From positions 620,001 to 684,000 of the forward strand of contig JAIQDT010000304.1 in NCBI GenBank assembly GCA_021521415.1: DNA of 64,000 bases, written 5' to 3'. Under the pieces are notes generated by a model. It did not search any database. It saw nothing but the letters and a program-made list of their open reading frames with translations, and was not told where the DNA came from. Positions within the stretch are counted from its first letter, which is position 1. Each line of letters begins with the position of its first letter. Position numbers and translations under genes: made by a program. This DNA comes from Bidens hawaiensis. Lineage: Eukaryota > Streptophyta > Magnoliopsida > Asterales > Asteraceae. Positions 59,660 to 64,000 of the stretch are shown here, one piece after another.

Positions 59660-62600
59660 TCAAACTTCATCAGAGCTGATCATGCCTAAAGCTTTTAATA
59701 GAAAGCTGAATCTAGATTTATCTAGTGGCTTGGTGAACAAATCAGCCAAGTTGTCACTAGTGTCAACTCTTTTCATTTCTATTAGTCCTTTCTCATTGCA
59801 ATCTCCGATAAAGTAGAGTTTGATTTCAATATGCTTGGTCTTTGAGTGTTGAACAGGATTCTCAACAATGAAAATAGGAGTGTTCAAGTAATTCATACCA
59901 TAATCAAGCAATTGATTTTGAATCCAGAGAACTTGAGCACAACAAGCAGATGAAGCAATGTATTAAGCTTCAGTAGTTGAGATTGAAACAATTGTTTGCT
60001 TCTTGCATTGCCATGATACTAGCCTGTATCCCAATAATTGACAACCACCTAATGTTGACTTCCTGCTTATATTGGATTGATCATAGTCACTATCTATGTT
60101 GGCAAGTAGATCAAAAGCATTGTTCTTGGGATACCAAATACCCAAGTCAGGTTTTCCTTTTAGATATCTAAAGATTCTCTTGAGAGCAGTCATATTGAAA
60201 TCTTGCACAAACACACACACAACAAACATGATATCTAGTCTTGAGGAAGTCAAATACATCAATGATCCAATATTAGCTCTATATTCATGTTGATCCACAT
60301 GCTCCCCCTTTTCATCAACTACCATATTCTCATGTGTGTCCATTGGAGTAGAAGCAGTCTTCAAGTCTTGGCATTTGAACTTGTTCAAGCTGTCTTGTAC
60401 CTACTCAAATTGACAAATGAATATTCCATCCATCTTTTGAGGAACTTGCAATCCAAGGAAGAAATTCATCTTTCCCGTAGAACTCATACAGTATTTAGAC
60501 TTCATGACCTCTTCAAGCTCTAAACACATATGTTCATTTGTTGATCCAAAGATGATATCATCGACATACACTTGCAATAGAAGCAAATATCTTTCTCTTT
60601 TCTTGTAGAAGAGGGTCTTGTCAATGGCTCCTATTTGAAAACCATTAGCAAGTAGATGATTAGACAACTCATCATACCAAGATCTTGGAGCTTCTTGTAG
60701 TCCATATAGAGGCTTGTTAGTCCATATAGAGGCTTGTTAAGTTTATATACCCTATTACGATAACCGGGATCCTCAAAACATGGAGGTTGAGTGACATACA
60801 CCTCCTCTTCAATCTTGCCATTTAAGAAAGCAAATTTAACATCCAGTTGAAACACTCTTATGTTCTTAGAATCTGTATAGGCCAAGAAGATTATAATTGC
60901 TTCTAGGCATCCAAGTGAAACTAATCTTGCCTTGTTCTTAATTACAATCCCTCTTTCATGCTTCTTGTTTCAGAAAACCCACTTGGTACCAATTGCAAAT
61001 TTTCCCCTTGGTTTGTCAACTAGCTCCCAGACTTGCAGATTTCTGAACTGAGCTAACTCTTTCTGCATTGCTTCTACCCAACTATTGTACTTCAAAGCTT
61101 GAACTATGTTCTTAGGTTCTATTTGGGATAGAAAGCAGGAATACAAACAAATGTTTACAGATTCAGATGCACTGCTAGTCACTCTTTCATGCACGTCGCC
61201 AATTATGTTTCAGTAGGATGATCTCTTTGAACAGAAGAAGTTTGAATGATTTGATTTTAAGTAATATTCGAAACAAGATTTGAGCCATTGAGATCTGGTT
61301 CTTCAATTATCAAATCTGATGATTCATTGTTCATTGTAGCTTCTTCAACATTTTGAGTTGATGTTGATCCAATATCATTTCCCATATTCAAGTTTTGAAA
61401 CAAAGTTTTAAACCTTGATTGTCTTTTAGTTTGGTCTTGATCTTGTTGGTCACTTGTTTGATTAGCATTCATGTCTTGATTTTCTTGATCATGTGGATGA
61501 TCAAGATGTTCATTTTGTTCATCTTCATTTTTATCTTTAGAAACATTTTTATTAGAAGATAACTCATGATCCTTATCAGGAACTTTGGACCATAATATTT
61601 CCAAATCAACTTTCCTTTCAAAAGATACTTCAGTGGCACTTGTTCTATAACAAATTTCATTAAAGTCTTCAGGATAGATCTTGAAATATTTAATCAACTT
61701 CTCTAGATCAAACAGCCATGATGCACTATCAACAGTATTGAACTGAGTTTCATTAAATAATATATCAGAAGATTCAATAACACTCAAATTATGTTTCACA
61801 CATACTCTGTAAGCTTTTGAGTGTGAAGAATATCCAACAAAAAAAATCTAAAGATTTTGATTGAAACTTGTTCAAATAATCTTTAGTATCTAACAAAGAG
61901 CATTTGCAACCAAATGGCTTGAAAAACTTGATGTAGGGATTTCTTTTGAACAAAATCTCATAGGGAGTTTTGTCTTGTCTTTTGTTGAGAAGGACTCTGT
62001 TATGAACATAACATGCAGTGTTGATTTCTTCAATTAATGTTCAGCCCAAAAGGTCACATGCAAATAAGCATCTGCAAGCATGGTTCTTGCAAGCTTCAAT
62101 TATTGTTCTGTTTCTTCTTTCTACAACACCATTTTGTTATGGAGTTCTAGGGGAACTGAGTTGTTGAAATATTCCTTTAGCTTGACAAAATTCAGTTATT
62201 ATCCCGTTCTTGAACTCAGGGTCATTATCACTTCTCATAACCTTCACCCTTGCATCTAATGGATTATCAATCCTGGTTACACAACTTTTGATCATCTCAG
62301 CAGCTTCATCTTTTGAATTCAGAAAGTATACCCATGTGAATCTAGAATAATCATCAATAATCACCAAACAGTACCTTTTTTTACCAATGCTTGTAACACT
62401 CACGGGACCAAAGAGATCCGTATGAAGCATTTCAAGTATTTGTTCAATGGAGTTTATGAATTTTGTCTTGTGAGATGATTTATGATGCTTTCCCTTGTGA
62501 TATGAAATGCATTTGTCATCCAGCATGAACTCTCTTGTAGGTAAACTAATGACATGTTCACCTTTAACAAGTTTGTTCATATTCTTGAGATCCACATGAC

Positions 62601-63060
62601 ATAACTTTCTATTCCACAGTTTTGTTTCATTTTCAGTTGATTTGTAGACAAAGCATGTTCCACTTCTGGAAATGGCATCTTTCATCCTTAGTTCATACTA
62701 ATTTCCATTTCTAGGGGCCATCATCATAATCATATCAGGTGGAGTCACAAACTCAGGTTTCAGTATGAAACAACGAGATTCATCAAATCCAACATTATAA
62801 CCTTTATCACACATATGTGAGATGCTCAAAAGATTATATTGTAAACCTACCACATGAAAAACATCGTCAAAAGACACTTTCCCATTGGTGAGTATACATT
62901 TTCCCACAATCTTTCCTCCATTCTCACCACTACCAAAAGCAACTATCATAAATGACCAATGATCTTTTATCACAGGTCATGTGCCTGGAACATCCACTAT
63001 GAATATACAATAAGTCATTCATTACTATGAACTGTTCCTACACAATTCAAGAGAAAAAGA
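59660..63060 (-). pseudogene. pol: pol of Sirevirus D (protease to RNase H), degraded
   Basis: Minus strand from about 63060: a protease remnant (HSGCSRHMTCDK where an Asp is expected in place of the His), pre-integrase and zinc-binding region (62973-62698 and LWNRKLCHVDLKN), integrase core (LHTDLFGPVSV, VIIDDYSRFTWVYF, RSDNDPEFKN), a long acidic linker (61799-61257), RT ([25 protein letters not shown], catalytic YVDDIIFGSTNE near 60565), RNase H (DSDYDQSNISRKST, then VENPVQHSKTKHIEI) to 59660. A 20-bp tandem duplication at about 60700-60739 breaks the frame in RT. At least six breaks in total. Confidence 0.87.
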
Positions 63061-63261
63061 TCAGTTAAGTGATGATCACAAACTACTTCACCTTGTAAGT
63101 CATCAGCAACATCATCATCAGTTGCATTTGGTTTGGATCCTCGTACACTAATTCACAAGACACATCAGTCTCATATCCAGTTTCATATGAGTTTCCAACA
63201 TAAGGAATTATTCTTGTGCATTCTTCAATGACTATTTTCCTTTTCATGATTTGTACATGAG
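63061..63261 (-). pseudogene. End of gag/pol of D next to the gypsy insertion
   Basis: No clear motif. By position it should be the gag C terminus before the protease. Confidence 0.45.
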
Positions 63262-63892
63262 TGTTAGGGCACAGATTTTTATGTTGAGGATATGTTATCC
63301 TTATGTGACTTTTGGATTAGTTATCCTTAAGATATGTTCCAGGTTACGCAGGATCAAGGATCCTTAGTACTTATTGTTCAGTAACAGTTGTATTCTTTGA
63401 ATGGTGTTGTATTTAGCAGGTATAACGGCTAAAAGACCAAGTCTACCCACTAATTCTCAACTCAATGGAAATAGCACGTGGTAAAAGTGGATGCAACGTT
63501 TCTATGGAGTATTGGTGGATTTGTTGGGATGTCAGTTAGCATCTTTTTGTATTTATAATGAGCTATATCGGTTTAGGTCACACATAACATACACACCATA
63601 GTTCGCAGAGATTAATCCAGCTACTATCACTTGCACTTAGTATTTCTTGTACTCACCGATATTAAGCTCCACCTTTGTAATACCTTTTTTTATTAATATA
63701 TTAGTTATAGACAATGGTCATCACCCGGAGTTTTTGTCCCGGCGATCCTTAAACGATCAAGGGCTTTTCCTTGTAACAAATCTTTGCGTTCTTATCTATT
63801 TTTGCTACATATTCATTGTTATTATACAAGCATTCTACCTCACAAAACCGATTTTTTTACATAATTCTTAAAATCGACTTTTGACCAAAACA
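63262..63892 (+). repeat. 5' LTR of the right-hand gypsy element (about 631 bp)
   Basis: Starts TGTTAGGGCACAG where D sequence stops, ends in CCAAAACA. A TATTTATAATG box near 63549 may be the TATA. The LTR partner is outside the window. Confidence 0.6.
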
Positions 63893-63894
63893 AT

Positions 63895-63914
63895 TTGGCA
63901 CCCACCGTGGGGCA
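63895..63914 (+). other. Primer-binding-like site of the right-hand gypsy element
   Basis: TTGGCACCCACCGTGGGGCA begins two bases after the LTR. The related TTTGGCGCCCACCGTGGGGC is familiar from plant Tat-lineage elements, so I use it for classification. Confidence 0.55.
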
Positions 63915-63977
63915 TCTGGTGATTTAATCCAGAAGATTTGTTACCAATTTTCAACCTTTCAACCTATAACATTACCA

Positions 63978-64000
63978 ATGGCCTCTCAACAAACCTTTGC
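63978..64000 (+). CDS. gag: First codons of gag of the right-hand gypsy element (partial)
   Basis: ATG followed by codons for ASQQTF, cut by the window end. The call rests on its position after the LTR and primer site. Confidence 0.4.

Larger units (their letters stand above)
22305..63261 (-). mobile_element. Sirevirus D (minus strand), split by the 28.4 kb insertion of element A
   Basis: Reading on the minus strand from 63261: protease remnant, integrase, RT and RNase H (to 59660), a motif-rich spacer, third ORF (56686-52956, resuming 24532-23469), polypurine tract and 3' LTR (23285-22305). Its own sequence is about 12.5 kb, in the range of this genus. Its 5' LTR and gag are cut off by the gypsy element at 63262 and the window edge. 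The interruption at 24533-52955 is proved by the 5-bp duplication CCCTT on both sides and by the continuation of the third ORF across it. Confidence 0.85.
63262..64000 (+). mobile_element. Ty3/gypsy element, probably Tat lineage, 5' end only
   Basis: A 5' LTR, a primer-binding-like stretch and the first codons of gag are visible; the rest is outside the window. It interrupts Sirevirus D. Confidence 0.65.

Overview
This is a plant repeat nest. In 64 kb I find no intact cellular gene. Nearly every base can be assigned to LTR retrotransposons or CACTA-type DNA transposons stacked inside one another. The low GC content, the Sirevirus-type copia elements with a very long third ORF, and the Tekay-like chromovirus suggest a dicot, probably of the Asteraceae. 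That placement rests on my memory of similar proteins and is an inference.

Layout. (1) 1-8723: a plus-strand Ty3/gypsy chromovirus (element H), with the last 100 bp of its 5' LTR, an extra ORF before gag, a broken gag-pol and a 2.7 kb 3' LTR. (2) 8724-15587: the 3' half of a plus-strand Sirevirus (element F), with a third ORF and 3' LTR, interrupted upstream by H. (3) 15588-20035: relics, namely a copia RT piece (G), about 2.3 kb of AT-rich noncoding DNA, a MITE-like scrap and a gypsy LTR end. (4) 20035-22304: an old minus-strand Sirevirus pol relic (E). (5) 22305-63261: a second Sirevirus (D, minus strand) whose third ORF is split by a 28.4 kb insertion. (6) 63262-64000: the start of a plus-strand gypsy element, probably Tat lineage, inserted in D and running out of the window.

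The insertion in D is a set of nested boxes. Copia element A (24533-52955, minus strand) has a perfect CCCTT target duplication. A's integrase is interrupted by a CACTA transposon (28060-48459) with an ACA target duplication. The CACTA is interrupted, 22 bp from its left tip, by a 14.9 kb head-to-head pair of copia elements B and C (28082-42953). The order of events is therefore E, then D, then A, then CACTA, then B/C.

Three things deserve most attention. First, B and C form a giant inverted repeat. Both 5' LTRs are cut at the same internal point, and they are joined by an 11-nt filler that resembles their own leader sequence. Second, the Sirevirus third ORF has, in both copies, its own TATA box and remains of a two-intron leader, behind arrays of the CGAGCAAGCTTTG-type motif that also fills the LTRs. 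Third, the leaders of A, B and C carry a three-fold 19-nt motif, and B and C also carry arrays of short perfect hairpins, some with compensatory changes. All polyproteins seen are broken by frameshifts, stops or lost catalytic residues, so none of these elements looks autonomous today.
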